From Mycobacterium bourgelatii (GTDB lineage Bacteria; Actinomycetota; Actinomycetes; Mycobacteriales; Mycobacteriaceae), in contig NZ_BLKZ01000001.1 in NCBI RefSeq assembly GCF_010723575.1, forward strand, positions 5,270,001 to 5,334,000: a DNA stretch of 64,000 nucleotides, in the 5' to 3' direction. The translations under genes were made by a program, and so were the position numbers. Under the pieces are notes generated by a model that saw nothing but the letters and a program-made list of their open reading frames with translations, was not told where the DNA came from and searched no databases. Every line of letters starts with the position of its first letter. The stretch's first letter is position 1. Of the stretch, positions 39,284-48,604 are shown one piece after another.

Positions 39284-39574
39284 ATGGCAGACGCGTTGCG
39301 CGTGATCCCCGAAGTTCTGAGTCACGTCGGCACCCAACTGGCAGACCACGGCGACCGACTGCTGGCCGTGCATCAGCTCTGCCTGGCCCAGATCGAAGAC
39401 GCACAGGCGGGATGGATCGGCGCTTCGGCGGGCGCGTTGTCGGCCCTACTCGACGGATGGGCCCGCGCCGGCAGCGCGCACCTGGACCGCTTCGGGCGCC
39501 ATTCCGCGGGCATGCAGTTGGCCGCCGCCGGGTTCACCGAGCTGGACCAGCACAACGCCGCCGCGCTGCGATGA
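39284..39574 (+). CDS. WXG100-like small helical protein (ESX-type)
   Basis: A 96-residue, all-helical protein. A helix (ALRVIPEVLSHVGTQLADHGDRLLAVHQLCLAQIEDAQA in parts) leads to the turn GWIGAS, a WxG motif at about 44-46, and a second helix (ALSALLDGWARAGSAHLDRF) follows. This is the hairpin layout of WXG100/ESX substrates and EspC-like proteins. Its stop overlaps the start of the DUF1023 hydrolase by 4 nt, so the two should be co-translated and may form a secreted pair. No YxxxD/E export tail is clear at the C-terminus. Confidence 0.7.
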   Translation: MADALRVIPEVLSHVGTQLADHGDRLLAVHQLCLAQIEDAQAGWIGASAGALSALLDGWARAGSAHLDRFGRHSAGMQLAAAGFTELDQHNAAALR

Positions 39575-41262
39575 CGCTGACGTTGGGCGACATCGATCGT
39601 TGGAACCCCGACGCCATCACAACGGTGTTCGACGCCGCAATCCAGCGCGCACACGGCACCCGGACCGCCGCCGCGGCGTTGAACGAGACGATGAGTCTGG
39701 CCACCTTCGGTGGCGACACCGCCGATGCCGTGCAGGCTGCTGCGCACACCACGTCCCTGGTCCTCGACGCGCACGCCGATGCCTGCGAGGCGGTCGGGAA
39801 GGCGGCGGAGAAGGCGGCCGAAGAGGTTGCGGCGATCAAATGGCAGCTGACCGCCATCCGAGAGACCGCGCGGGAAAACCATCTGACGATCGACGACGCT
39901 TCCGGCACGGCGCTGCCGCCCTTGAACCTCTCCATGTATCCGGTCCGCGAGCAGGGGCGCATCCTCGACGCCGCGGTTGACCTGACCCAGCGCATCAAGC
40001 GGCTGTTGGCCGATGCCCAGGACGCCGACGAAGACCTGGCCGCCGCTGTCCGCGGCGCCGCCGGCGACCTGTCTCCGCAACAGGTCGAAACTCAACTCGG
40101 CCATCAGACCCTCGACCTGCCGCAGGTGCCGTCGCCGGGCACCGATCCGGAAGCCGTCAAGAAGTGGTGGCACGGGCTGACACCGGGTGAGCAGGATCGG
40201 ATCAGGGCAGGATTTCCCGACGCGCTGCGCAACCTGGACGGCATCCCGTGTCACGTCCGGGATGGGCTGAACAGGTCTGTGCTGCAACGGGAAACGGCCC
40301 GATTGCGGCACGGGTGGCTCGACAGCCGCGGATGGCACACCAATCCCGCCAAGTTGGCGGATCTGACCGCGCTGTGCGAGGCCCTCGTCGAACATCCCGA
40401 TGCCAGCCTGCTGTTGTTGGACACCCGAACCCACCCGCGGAAAGTGTTGGCCGCCGTGGCCGTCGGAGACGTCGACAACGCCGAGCGAGTCGGCGTCACC
40501 GTGGGTGGCATGACCACCCGGGTGAGCGCCAGCCTGCCGAATATGTTGCGAGACGCCCAGACCCAGCGCGCCGAGGCCAGACTGTTGCGCGCCAACGCTC
40601 GGGTGGCCGACCCCGACGCCGTCGCCTCGATCGTCTGGTTTGGCTATGACGCACCCGACTGTCTCCGGGAAGTGATCAATGACTGGCAGGCCCGCGACGG
40701 CGCACGGTCACTCAACGGCTTCTGCCGGGGACTGGCCGCCACCACCAACGTCGTGAATCAGCACATCACCGCCTTCGGACACTCCTACGGCTCAGTGGTC
40801 ACCAGCCTGGCGTTGCAGCAGGGGGCACCGGTGAGTGACGTCGTCCTCTACGGATCGCCGGGCACCGAACTCACCGACGCCTCGCAATTAGGGGTGGCAC
40901 CCGGGCACGCCTTCTACCTGATCGGGGTCGATGACGACGTCGCGACTGCGATCCCGGAGTTCGGTGCATTCGGCCTGCCCCCGCAGGACGTGCCGGGGAT
41001 GACCGAGTTGTCGACAAGCACCGGTTTGGCGTTAGGTGGCCGCTACGGGGATGGTCAACTACATGAGCGGGCGTACGGACACTCGGAGTACACGCGGGTG
41101 GGAAGCAACGGGGCGCTGCGGATGAGTGCCTACAACATGGCGGCGGTGCTCGCCGGGTTGCCCGACGACCTCGTCACGCCGCGATCCGTGGGTGCGGACC
41201 GGCTACCCGGGGGTTCGGGACCGTTTGAAATGCCGCCCCCAATACCGCGACACCTCTCGTGA
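39571..41262 (+). CDS. DUF1023 alpha/beta hydrolase with long helical N-terminus
   Basis: 563 residues. The N-terminal approximately 190 residues are helical, with VFDAAIQRAHGTRTAAAALNETM and a heptad-like AHADACEAVGKAAEKAAEEVAAIK. The C-terminal part from about 250 is a DUF1023 hydrolase with nucleophile Ser405 in FGHSYGSVV, the strand VSDVVLYGSPG, and a likely catalytic His in ERAYGHSEYT. The helical arm resembles WXG/LXG-type N-termini that target ESX systems. A secreted lipase or esterase-like effector is possible. It overlaps the WXG100-like gene and converges with the VWA gene 11 bp away. The longer open frame upstream is not used. Confidence 0.8.
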   Translation: MTLTLGDIDRWNPDAITTVFDAAIQRAHGTRTAAAALNETMSLATFGGDTADAVQAAAHTTSLVLDAHADACEAVGKAAEKAAEEVAAIKWQLTAIRETARENHLTIDDASGTALPPLNLSMYPVREQGRILDAAVDLTQRIKRLLADAQDADEDLAAAVRGAAGDLSPQQVETQLGHQTLDLPQVPSPGTDPEAVKKWWHGLTPGEQDRIRAGFPDALRNLDGIPCHVRDGLNRSVLQRETARLRHGWLDSRGWHTNPAKLADLTALCEALVEHPDASLLLLDTRTHPRKVLAAVAVGDVDNAERVGVTVGGMTTRVSASLPNMLRDAQTQRAEARLLRANARVADPDAVASIVWFGYDAPDCLREVINDWQARDGARSLNGFCRGLAATTNVVNQHITAFGHSYGSVVTSLALQQGAPVSDVVLYGSPGTELTDASQLGVAPGHAFYLIGVDDDVATAIPEFGAFGLPPQDVPGMTELSTSTGLALGGRYGDGQLHERAYGHSEYTRVGSNGALRMSAYNMAAVLAGLPDDLVTPRSVGADRLPGGSGPFEMPPPIPRHLS

Positions 41263-41273
41263 GAAAGCTCCTG

Positions 41274-43262
41274 TCAGCGGCGGCGGCGCCGCGACCGCAG
41301 GTAGTCGCCGACGACGGCCGCACCTAGCCCGTCGAGGTCGGGCACCACAACGCGGCCTTCCACCCGTCGCGCGACCTGATCGATAAAACGCGCCAGGCCA
41401 GGGTCGCTGCCCAAGCGGAAAATCGTGATCTGCGCACCCAGCCGCGCCATGTCGTCGAACCCGCGGACGGTGTGGGCGATCGTCCGCGGATGCGGCGGGT
41501 AGTCGAAGAACACCGACGATCCTTCGCCGCGAATGTCTTCCAGGTGAGCGGTCGGCTCACCGTCGGTCACCACCAGCACGACGGGTTGTGCGTTCGGATG
41601 ACGCCGCAGGTGCCTGCCGGCCAACGCGAGTGCGTGATGCAGGTTGGTGCCCTGCTCGTAGACGCCCTCCAATCCCGTCAGCTCCGCTGCCGTCACCGTT
41701 CGGGCGTACCGACCAAAGGCGATGATCTGCAGCGCATCCGAGCGGAATCGGGTGCACACCAGATGGTTGAGCGCCAGCGCGGTGCGCTTCATCGGCAGCC
41801 AGCGGTTCTCCATCACCATCGAAAACGAGGTGTCCACCAACAAGGCCACCGCAGCCTGGGTACGCGTTTCGGTCTCGGCGATCTCGACATCGTCGACGCT
41901 GATCCGGATGGCCGGACCGCCACCGGACCGTTCCGGCAAGGTCCCGGCTTGTCGCAGCACGGCATTGGTCAGGGTGCGCGAAATGTGCCACGGCTCGGTG
42001 TCGCCGAATTGCCAGGGGCGCGTCGCGCCGGTCAGTTCGCCCGCAGCCCCGGCACGGCGATGGTCGCGCTCCCCGTGGCGACCCGAAAGCTGTTGTGCCA
42101 CATCACGTAGTGCCGTTTCACCGAGCCGGCGCATCGCCTTGGGCGAGAGTCGCCACTGACCGTCGGAACCGCGGTCCAAAAACCCCTGATTGACCAGTGC
42201 CCGTTCAAGTTCGGCCAGTGTCCGTGCGTTGATGGCGGCTTCGTCACCCAGTTGGCGCGCCAACGCGTCGAGGTCGACGTCGTCCATGGTCGCACCCGGA
42301 TAGCTCTGCGACAGTTGCTCGGCCAACTGCTCGAGTTCGGCGATATCGGCCAGCGCTTGAGCGCCTTCACCCATGCCCAGCGGGTTGTCGCCGGAGAACT
42401 GCTCGGATCCGGTCCAGTCCTCGCCGGGGCGAGCGGCCTGCAGGTGGGCGTCCAACCGGCTCAGCGACTGCATCAGTTGCGGCGATCCAAATGCCTGTTG
42501 CGCCAACGCATCCAGCTCGTCGCGCTGTTCCTGGGTCAGACTATTGCGGAAGCGCTGCGCGGCGGCCGCCCGTTTGGCCAACGAGTCCAGCAACTCCTCG
42601 ACATCGCGCGGGTTCTCCGGGAAGAACTCGCCGTGCTTGTCCATGAAGTCGTTGAAGTCCTGCTCGGTGTCCTCACCGCGCGCATGCTTGTCCAGCAGGT
42701 CGTTAAGGTCGTTCAGCATGTCGTTGACGCGCTGACGATCCTCATCCGTGGCGCCTTGCAACGCCTGCTTCATGCCGGCAAAGCGTTGATCCAGCATCTC
42801 GCGGCCGAGCAAATCCTTGATCTGGTCGTACTTTTGACGCGCCTCATTGCTGCGCCAGTTGTATTCGGACAGCTCCTGGACCGCCTTGGCCGGCGACGAG
42901 GGCAGCGCCTCCAACTGCAGTTCGTTGAAGCGGGCGTCGTCGTCCAGGGCGCGGGCCAGTTCCTTGCGTTCGGCCAGCACGGCCTCGTCGAGCAGCCGCT
43001 TGATCTCCTGCAGAGTGCCATCCAAGTTGTTGCGGCGCAACAACTCCCGGCGCCGCCGATTGGCCTCCGCGGCCAGCCGATCCGCCCCGGGCATGTTCTT
43101 GGTACCGCGCCGCATCAACTCCGCCAGTGCCCGGCGCGGCGAGGTGCCCGCCATGACGTCCTGGCCGATCTGTTCGAGAGCCTCACGCAGATCCACCGGC
43201 GGAGCCAGCGGGTCCGGCCCGCCGGTATACGCCGAGTATCGCTGTGAGTGCCCTCTACCCAT
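41274..43262 (-). CDS. VWA-domain protein partnered with AAA ATPase (Rv0959 type)
   Basis: 662 residues. A long helical N-terminal and central region rich in Glu, Arg and Gln (about 30-400) precedes a von Willebrand A domain. The MIDAS motif there is LLVDTSFSM, with the Thr loop in YEQGTNLHHAL and Asp in VVTDGEPTAH. VWA proteins encoded with MoxR/chelatase ATPases assemble or insert metals into partner enzymes. It starts inside the end of the AAA gene (8-bp overlap), so the two are coupled. ATG 43262 gives MGRGHSQRYSAY; the frame runs on upstream without family-like sequence. The substrate is unknown. Confidence 0.87.
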   Translation of the reverse strand: MGRGHSQRYSAYTGGPDPLAPPVDLREALEQIGQDVMAGTSPRRALAELMRRGTKNMPGADRLAAEANRRRRELLRRNNLDGTLQEIKRLLDEAVLAERKELARALDDDARFNELQLEALPSSPAKAVQELSEYNWRSNEARQKYDQIKDLLGREMLDQRFAGMKQALQGATDEDRQRVNDMLNDLNDLLDKHARGEDTEQDFNDFMDKHGEFFPENPRDVEELLDSLAKRAAAAQRFRNSLTQEQRDELDALAQQAFGSPQLMQSLSRLDAHLQAARPGEDWTGSEQFSGDNPLGMGEGAQALADIAELEQLAEQLSQSYPGATMDDVDLDALARQLGDEAAINARTLAELERALVNQGFLDRGSDGQWRLSPKAMRRLGETALRDVAQQLSGRHGERDHRRAGAAGELTGATRPWQFGDTEPWHISRTLTNAVLRQAGTLPERSGGGPAIRISVDDVEIAETETRTQAAVALLVDTSFSMVMENRWLPMKRTALALNHLVCTRFRSDALQIIAFGRYARTVTAAELTGLEGVYEQGTNLHHALALAGRHLRRHPNAQPVVLVVTDGEPTAHLEDIRGEGSSVFFDYPPHPRTIAHTVRGFDDMARLGAQITIFRLGSDPGLARFIDQVARRVEGRVVVPDLDGLGAAVVGDYLRSRRRRR

Positions 43263-44649
43263 AAACGGTTTGACCCTCTCCGGATACCTTGTCGATGCGC
43301 TTCGCCAGGTACAACGCCTCCAACGCCAATTCCAATGCCGCGGCGCGTTCGCCTTCCGATTCAGCGTCCAGCTTCTGGGCGATCTTGTCCACCACGGGCA
43401 GTCCCGGTACCGCACCGAGCACATCCTTGGCCGACACCCGCTCGCCCGTCGTCACCGCCGAACCCTTCTCGACCGCGGCCACCAGCGTGCCGACGTCAAT
43501 GCCGCCCAGCACGCGCGAGGCGGTATCGGCGGTGGCGCGGCGCAACAGGTGCTCGAGCACGGCCTGCTCGCGACCCTCCTCGCCGGATTCGAATTCCAGC
43601 TTGCCGCGCAGCACTTCGATGATGGTGCCCAGGTCGACGACCCGGGCGACCGGATCGGTCTCCCCCAGCACCGCCGCGCGGTGGCGGGCGGCCGCCGCAA
43701 CGGTCTCGGCCGCCGCGATGGCGAACCGTGCCGACACCCCGGAGCGTTGATCGATCGACTGGGATTCGCGCAGGTAGCGGGCGAACCGTGCGATCACCTG
43801 CATCAGGTACTCGGGCACCTGTGCGCTCAGGTGTGCCTCCTGGGCGATGACGCCTACTTCGGCCGAGAGCTCCAGCGGGTAATGCGTGCGGATCTCGGCG
43901 CCGAACCGGTCCTTGAGCGGGGTGATGATGCGGCCGCGGTTCGTGTAGTCCTCCGGGTTGGCGCTGGCGACCACGAGGACGTCCAGGGGTAGGCGCAGCG
44001 TGTAGCCGCGGACCTGGATGTCGCGCTCCTCCATCACGTTGAGCATTGAGACTTGGATGCGCTCGGCGAGGTCGGGCAGCTCGTTGACGGCGACGATGCC
44101 GCGGTGCGCGCGCGGGATCAGCCCGTAGGCGATGGTTTCGGGGTCGCCGAGGCTGCGGCCCTCGGCCACCTTGATCGGGTCAATGTCACCGACCAGGTCG
44201 GCCACGCTGGTGTCGGGAGTGGCCAACTTCTCGGTGTAGCGCTCGCTGCGGTGCTTCCACGCCACCGGCAGGTCGTCCTGCAGCTGTGCTGCCTTCCGGA
44301 TCCACTCCGGCGTGATCGGCGTGTAGGGATGCTCGCCCAACTCGGAGCCGGCGATCACCGGTGTCCACTCGTCCAGCAGACCGGTGAGCGCACGCAGAAG
44401 GCGCGTCTTACCCTGGCCGCGTTCGCCCAGCAGGACGAAGTCGTGACCCGCGATGAGTGCCCGTTCCAACTGGGGAATCACGGTGTCGTCGAAACCCAGA
44501 ATGCCCGGCCAGATCGCCGAGTTGTCCAGCCCGTCGGCCAACTTGATCAGCAGGTTTTCCCGGATCTCCTGCTTGACACCGCGTTCACGATGACCTGAGG
44601 CCCGCAGCTCGCCTAGCGTGCGGGGCAGATTGCTCGGTGAAGTCACCAT
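43255..44649 (-). CDS. AAA ATPase of the MoxR/magnesium-chelatase type (Rv0958)
   Basis: 464 residues. Walker A is GERGQGKT at 75-82; Walker B is GIVAVNELPDLAERIQVSMLNVMEERD; sensor 1 is VLVVASANPEDYTNRGRI. Arginine-finger-like DRFGAEIRTHYPLE follows, then a helical lid. The layout is that of BchI/MoxR ATPases. It is not part of a bacteriochlorophyll pathway; with the downstream VWA gene it forms a chaperone-type ATPase/VWA pair. It lies 222 bp after purH on the minus strand, a gap in which I see nothing certain. Confidence 0.9.
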   Translation of the reverse strand: MVTSPSNLPRTLGELRASGHRERGVKQEIRENLLIKLADGLDNSAIWPGILGFDDTVIPQLERALIAGHDFVLLGERGQGKTRLLRALTGLLDEWTPVIAGSELGEHPYTPITPEWIRKAAQLQDDLPVAWKHRSERYTEKLATPDTSVADLVGDIDPIKVAEGRSLGDPETIAYGLIPRAHRGIVAVNELPDLAERIQVSMLNVMEERDIQVRGYTLRLPLDVLVVASANPEDYTNRGRIITPLKDRFGAEIRTHYPLELSAEVGVIAQEAHLSAQVPEYLMQVIARFARYLRESQSIDQRSGVSARFAIAAAETVAAAARHRAAVLGETDPVARVVDLGTIIEVLRGKLEFESGEEGREQAVLEHLLRRATADTASRVLGGIDVGTLVAAVEKGSAVTTGERVSAKDVLGAVPGLPVVDKIAQKLDAESEGERAAALELALEALYLAKRIDKVSGEGQTVYG

Positions 44650-44871
44650 TCCAAGTTACGGTGCCGCGCGCCGGCGCGTTCACCCGCTCGGCGCCGAAGG
44701 TGAATTCCAGACACAATTTCGGCGTTTTCGCCGGGATCTGGCCCGAGCCACACCGGGCCCATCCAGGGCCCAGGCCGAGCCGGTAACCCTGCAGGTGTCC
44801 ACTCAAACTTCTCCTGCAAATCTTCAGGCTCGGTGAGACACGCGGTAACGCGGCGACGGGCGCGGACGACG

Positions 44872-46440
44872 CTAGTGCGCGAAGTGCCGCGCGCCAGTCA
44901 GGTACAACGTGACGCCGGCCTCGGCCGCCGCCGCGGTGACTTCCTCGTCACGCACCGAGCCCCCGGGGTGCACGATTGCCTTGACCCCGGCACGGGCCAG
45001 CGTCTCCAGCCCGTCGGGGAACGGGAAGAAGGCGTCTGAGGCGGCCACCGCGCCGCGCACCCGCTCGCCACCGCGTTCGACGGCCAGCCGGGCGGCGTCG
45101 ACCCGGTTGACCTGCCCCATGCCGACGCCGATGGTGGCGCCGTTGGCAACGGTCACGATGGCGTTGGACTTGACCGCCCGGCACGCGCGCCAGGCGAAGA
45201 CGAGGTCGGTCAGGGTCGCCTGGTCAGCCGCCGGTCCGGTCGCCAGCGTCCAGTTCAGCGGGTTGTCACCCTGCGCGTCGAGCTCATCACGCTGCTGAAT
45301 CAGCAGTCCCCCGCTGATCGGCCGCAGCTCGGTGCCCCCGCTCAACGGCTCGGAGGCGACCAGCACCCGGATGTTCTTCTTGCGGGTCAACAGCTCAAGG
45401 GCCGCCGGTTCATAGGCGGGCGCGACGATCACCTCGGTGAAGATGGTGCTCACGTACTCCGCCATCTCGGCAGTGACCTCGGTGTTGGCCGCGATCACCC
45501 CGCCGAAGGCGCTGAGTGGGTCGCATTCGTGGGCCTTGCGGTGTGCGTCCGCGACTGAAATCTCGGAGATCGCAATGCCGCACGGGTTGGCGTGTTTGAT
45601 GATCGCCACGCAGATCTGTTCGTGGTCGAATGCCGCGCGCCAGGCCGCGTCCGCATCCGTGAAGTTGTTGTACGACATCTCTTTTCCGTGCAGCTGTTCG
45701 GCCTGCGCCAAACCCGGCCAGGCGCCTGGGTCGACGTACAGCGCCGCCTGCTGGTGCGGGTTTTCGCCGTAGCGCAGCGTCGAGGAGCGGTGCCAGTTTC
45801 TGGCGAACCACTGCGGGAACGACGACGGTGGCTGTTCGGGCGCCAGGGTGGACTGCATCCACGTCGCGACAGCGATGTCGTACTCGGCGGTGTGCCGAAA
45901 CGCCAGCGATGCCAGCCTCTTGCGCTCGGCGAGGGTGAACCCGCCGTCGCGTACCGCTGCGAGCACTCCGTCGTATCCCTTCGGGTCGGTGACGACGGCC
46001 ACGCTGGGGTGGTTCTTGGCTGCGGCGCGCACCATGGACGGTCCGCCGATGTCGATCTGTTCCACGCATTCGTCGACGCTCGCGCCGGAGGCGACGGTCT
46101 GACTGAACGGGTACAGGTTCACGACGACCAGTTCGAAGGCCTCGATGCCCAGCCGTTGTAGCGCCACTTCGTGCTCGGGTTTGCGGAGGTCGGCGAGCAG
46201 TCCGGCATGGACTCGCGGATGCAGTGTCTTGACCCGGCCGTCGAGTACCTCGGGGAAACCGGTGAGCTCCTCGACGGGCGTGACCGGAATCCCCCTGGCA
46301 GCAATGGTCTTCGCGGTCGACCCGGTCGAGACGATCTGGACGCCGGCGTCGGATAGGCCCTGAGCGAGCTCGACCAGCCCGGTTTTGTCGTAGACGCTGA
46401 TCAATGCGCGCCGGATTGGTCGCCGTGCCTCGTCGCTCAT
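44872..46440 (-). CDS. purH: Bifunctional AICAR transformylase / IMP cyclohydrolase
   Basis: 522 residues, standard for PurH. The N-terminal IMP cyclohydrolase opens RRALISVYDKTGLVELAQGL, with STGSTAKTIAARGIPVTPVEELTGFPEVLDGRVKTLHP (in parts) next. The C-terminal transformylase carries LRYGENPHQQAALY, the catalytic Lys-His region IKHANPCGIA, and GMGQVNRVDAARLA. It catalyses the last two steps of purine synthesis to IMP using 10-formyl-THF. It starts 7 bp after the purN stop, so purN-purH is an operon. Confidence 0.97.
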   Translation of the reverse strand: MSDEARRPIRRALISVYDKTGLVELAQGLSDAGVQIVSTGSTAKTIAARGIPVTPVEELTGFPEVLDGRVKTLHPRVHAGLLADLRKPEHEVALQRLGIEAFELVVVNLYPFSQTVASGASVDECVEQIDIGGPSMVRAAAKNHPSVAVVTDPKGYDGVLAAVRDGGFTLAERKRLASLAFRHTAEYDIAVATWMQSTLAPEQPPSSFPQWFARNWHRSSTLRYGENPHQQAALYVDPGAWPGLAQAEQLHGKEMSYNNFTDADAAWRAAFDHEQICVAIIKHANPCGIAISEISVADAHRKAHECDPLSAFGGVIAANTEVTAEMAEYVSTIFTEVIVAPAYEPAALELLTRKKNIRVLVASEPLSGGTELRPISGGLLIQQRDELDAQGDNPLNWTLATGPAADQATLTDLVFAWRACRAVKSNAIVTVANGATIGVGMGQVNRVDAARLAVERGGERVRGAVAASDAFFPFPDGLETLARAGVKAIVHPGGSVRDEEVTAAAAEAGVTLYLTGARHFAH

Positions 46441-46447
46441 GCGTTGC

Positions 46448-47089
46448 TCATTCCGTGGTCACTCCTAGGGTCGCTTTTCGTCCGCTTACGGTCACGCCAC
46501 CAGTCGCAATCGCGGCCACCACGTCCACCAGGAGTTGGCGTTCGGTGACCTTGATCCGTTCATGCAGGGTCTCTTCGTCGTCATCGGCAAGCACCGGGAT
46601 GGGCTGCTGCGCCAGTATCGGCCCGGTGTCCACGCCCGCATCTACCAGATGCACCGTACAACCCGTGACCTTGACGCCGTAGGCCAGCGCATCGGCCACT
46701 CCGTGCGCCCCGGGGAAGGCCGGCAACAGCGCCGGATGAGTGTTCAGCGTACGACCGGAGAATCTCGAAAGAAATTGCGGTCCAAGGATTTTCATAAACC
46801 CGGCGGAGATGATCAAGTCTGGCGAGTGCGCGGCCGTGGCCTCGGTGATGGCCGCGTCCCACGCCTCGCGGGTGGCGTAGTCCTTGAGCCGGACGGTGAA
46901 GACTGGCAGTGATGCCCGCGCGGCGATCTCGGTGGCGCGGCAGTCTCGGTCGACACCGACGGCGACGATCCGCGCCGGATAGTCGTCCACCGCGGCCTCA
47001 AGCAGTGAGTTCAGTAGCGAACCGGTACCCGACGCCAGCACTACCAGCCGCGCCGGTGCACTTGGGGGGATCCGGAGCGGTTCTTGCAC
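46448..47089 (-). CDS. purN: Phosphoribosylglycinamide formyltransferase
   Basis: 213 residues. RLVVLASGTGSLLNSLLEA is the GAR-binding N-terminus. The formyl transfer site has SPDLIISAGFMKILGPQFL, TLNTHPALLPAFPGAHGVADALAYGVKVTGCTVHLVDAGVDTGPI in parts, including the HPALLPAFPG signature. The gene uses 10-formyl-THF for the third step of purine synthesis. It starts with GTG 47089. Two 34-bp repeats lie between it and the perM stop upstream. Confidence 0.96.
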   Translation of the reverse strand: MQEPLRIPPSAPARLVVLASGTGSLLNSLLEAAVDDYPARIVAVGVDRDCRATEIAARASLPVFTVRLKDYATREAWDAAITEATAAHSPDLIISAGFMKILGPQFLSRFSGRTLNTHPALLPAFPGAHGVADALAYGVKVTGCTVHLVDAGVDTGPILAQQPIPVLADDDEETLHERIKVTERQLLVDVVAAIATGGVTVSGRKATLGVTTE

Positions 47090-47100
47090 ACGGGAAGCCT

Positions 47101-47134
47101 AGTCGGGCGACGATGACGGCCGTGTTAGCGGCCG
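47101..47134. repeat. 34-bp direct repeat, copy 1 (perM-purN gap)
   Basis: It matches 47160-47193 at 32 of 34 bases, with a 59-bp period. It ends in CGGCCG-TGTTAG-CGGCCG, a hairpin-forming GC palindrome. Confidence 0.85.
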
Positions 47135-47159
47135 GAGGAGGAGCCCGACAATTTGGCAC

Positions 47160-47193
47160 AGTCGGGCGACGATGACGGCCGCGTGAGCGGCCG
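47160..47193. repeat. 34-bp direct repeat, copy 2 (perM-purN gap)
   Basis: Second copy. It ends in CGGCCGC-GTGA-GCGGCCG, a 7-bp perfect stem with a 4-nt loop, just 5 bp after the perM stop (read on the minus strand). It may act as the perM transcript end. The changes between copies keep the stem, which suggests that pairing is maintained. Confidence 0.85.
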
Positions 47194-47197
47194 ACCA

Positions 47198-48565
47198 CTA
47201 TTCCTCGCGGGGGTGCTCGGCGTCGACGGGCGACTCGGCCCGCTCGCCCTCGTCGAATCCGGGTTCGTCTCCGGGGTCTTCGGGCAACCGCAGTCCGCCT
47301 TCGTCCCCGACCAGCGGCGGTTCGCCTCCGTCGCCCTCGTCCCCGACGCCGTCACCCTCGCTGTCGTCGAAACGATCGGCGACCGCCGTGTCTTCCTCGG
47401 GCGGTCGCTTCGGCTTGGGCCGCCTGGGACGCCGCCTGATGCCGCCCGCCATCACCACCGTCAGGCCGCCCACCACGGCGAACCAGAGGAACACGCCGAT
47501 CAACAGGGCACCCAGATCCACGCCGACGTCACCGAAGTTGCCGAGCTTGCCACTCCCCCCGTACGCGAGCAGACCCATCGCCAACGCCCCAAGAACCGAA
47601 GCGACCAAAACCTTGGCCAGGGCGGCAACAAACGGCAACGGGTAGCGAGCACACTGCTGCCCAACCGCCACCCCAGAGGCCGCGCCGATGATCAGCAGCG
47701 CCACCCACACCGGCGCGAGTGGCGGCGTGGGCGACGCGGCCAAGATCGGCAACGCCGGGATATCGCCCCCGAAGACGGTGAACGAACTGAAGGTCGCAAA
47801 GCCGATATGGGCACTCGAGCCGACCGCTACCGCGGACGCGCCGACGATGACGTTGGGCGCGTAAAGCACCGACAGCGCAGTGAGATTGAACTGGCCCCAG
47901 ATGGACTCGGTGATCCCGTAGAGCTCCTGCATGGTGCCCCAGTGCACGACCAGCGAAGCCGCCGTCACCATGCCGGACATGCCGAGCAACGCCAACACCC
48001 CCGCGGCCGCCGCACGCACCGAATCACCGAGCCAATCGGGCAGCGGCGTCGCTGCCAATGCCCGGCGGCCCAGCTGTGACCACACGCCGATCGCCGCACC
48101 CACGCCATGCACCACCAGCACACTGGTGAAGGCCCGCAGCGCACTGGGCGTTTGAAGTTCGGTAAGAACGGAAGACGCGTCGTGGATCACCGCCAGCGCG
48201 ACCGCCGCGATCAGCAGTGGTCCACCCAGCGCCGAGGCGACCACCCACCGCACGACCAACCACGACGAATACGGCGAGGTGGCACGCGCCGTCGTGCGGG
48301 CCGTCCCCCAGACCATCAACAGCACCGGCCCCAGCGGCATCACGCCCAGTTCGCGGCCACCGATGGAAATCGGAACCTGATGCACACCCAGCCACATACT
48401 GGCGATGGCACCCAAAGCGCCCGTCATGTCGCTGTTGGCGATCAGCAACTCCAGCAGGGTGATCGCGGCGATGACGACCAGCGCCACCACGGCTGGGGCG
48501 AAGGCAACCCGGACTAGGTCACGCGCCTGACGCGCACCCGCTGCCCGATCGTCCACCCGTGTCAC
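47198..48565 (-). CDS. perM: PerM integral membrane protein (DUF6350)
   Basis: A 455-residue polytopic membrane protein with about ten hydrophobic segments. These start with FAPAVVALVVIAAITLLELLIA at about 28-49 and continue to YGGSGKLGNFGDVGVDLGALLIGVFLWFAVVGGLTVVMAGG near 350-390. The C-terminal 65 residues are acidic and disordered (DDSEGDGVGDEGDGGEPP). PerM (Rv0955) in M. tuberculosis is needed for persistence and stabilises the division protein FtsB, as I recall. It starts with GTG 48565 and lies just downstream of the Rv0954-type gene on the same strand. Confidence 0.9.
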   Translation of the reverse strand: MTRVDDRAAGARQARDLVRVAFAPAVVALVVIAAITLLELLIANSDMTGALGAIASMWLGVHQVPISIGGRELGVMPLGPVLLMVWGTARTTARATSPYSSWLVVRWVVASALGGPLLIAAVALAVIHDASSVLTELQTPSALRAFTSVLVVHGVGAAIGVWSQLGRRALAATPLPDWLGDSVRAAAAGVLALLGMSGMVTAASLVVHWGTMQELYGITESIWGQFNLTALSVLYAPNVIVGASAVAVGSSAHIGFATFSSFTVFGGDIPALPILAASPTPPLAPVWVALLIIGAASGVAVGQQCARYPLPFVAALAKVLVASVLGALAMGLLAYGGSGKLGNFGDVGVDLGALLIGVFLWFAVVGGLTVVMAGGIRRRPRRPKPKRPPEEDTAVADRFDDSEGDGVGDEGDGGEPPLVGDEGGLRLPEDPGDEPGFDEGERAESPVDAEHPREE

Positions 48566-48604
48566 GCTTCGCGCACGTGTCCGGCTACGCGCGATAGCGC
48601 TCGG

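Noticed and set aside
44650..44871. Possible small gene between the AAA ATPase and purH
   Set aside because: Short frames on both strands lack start context, domains or codon signal. I see only GC-rich short palindromes.
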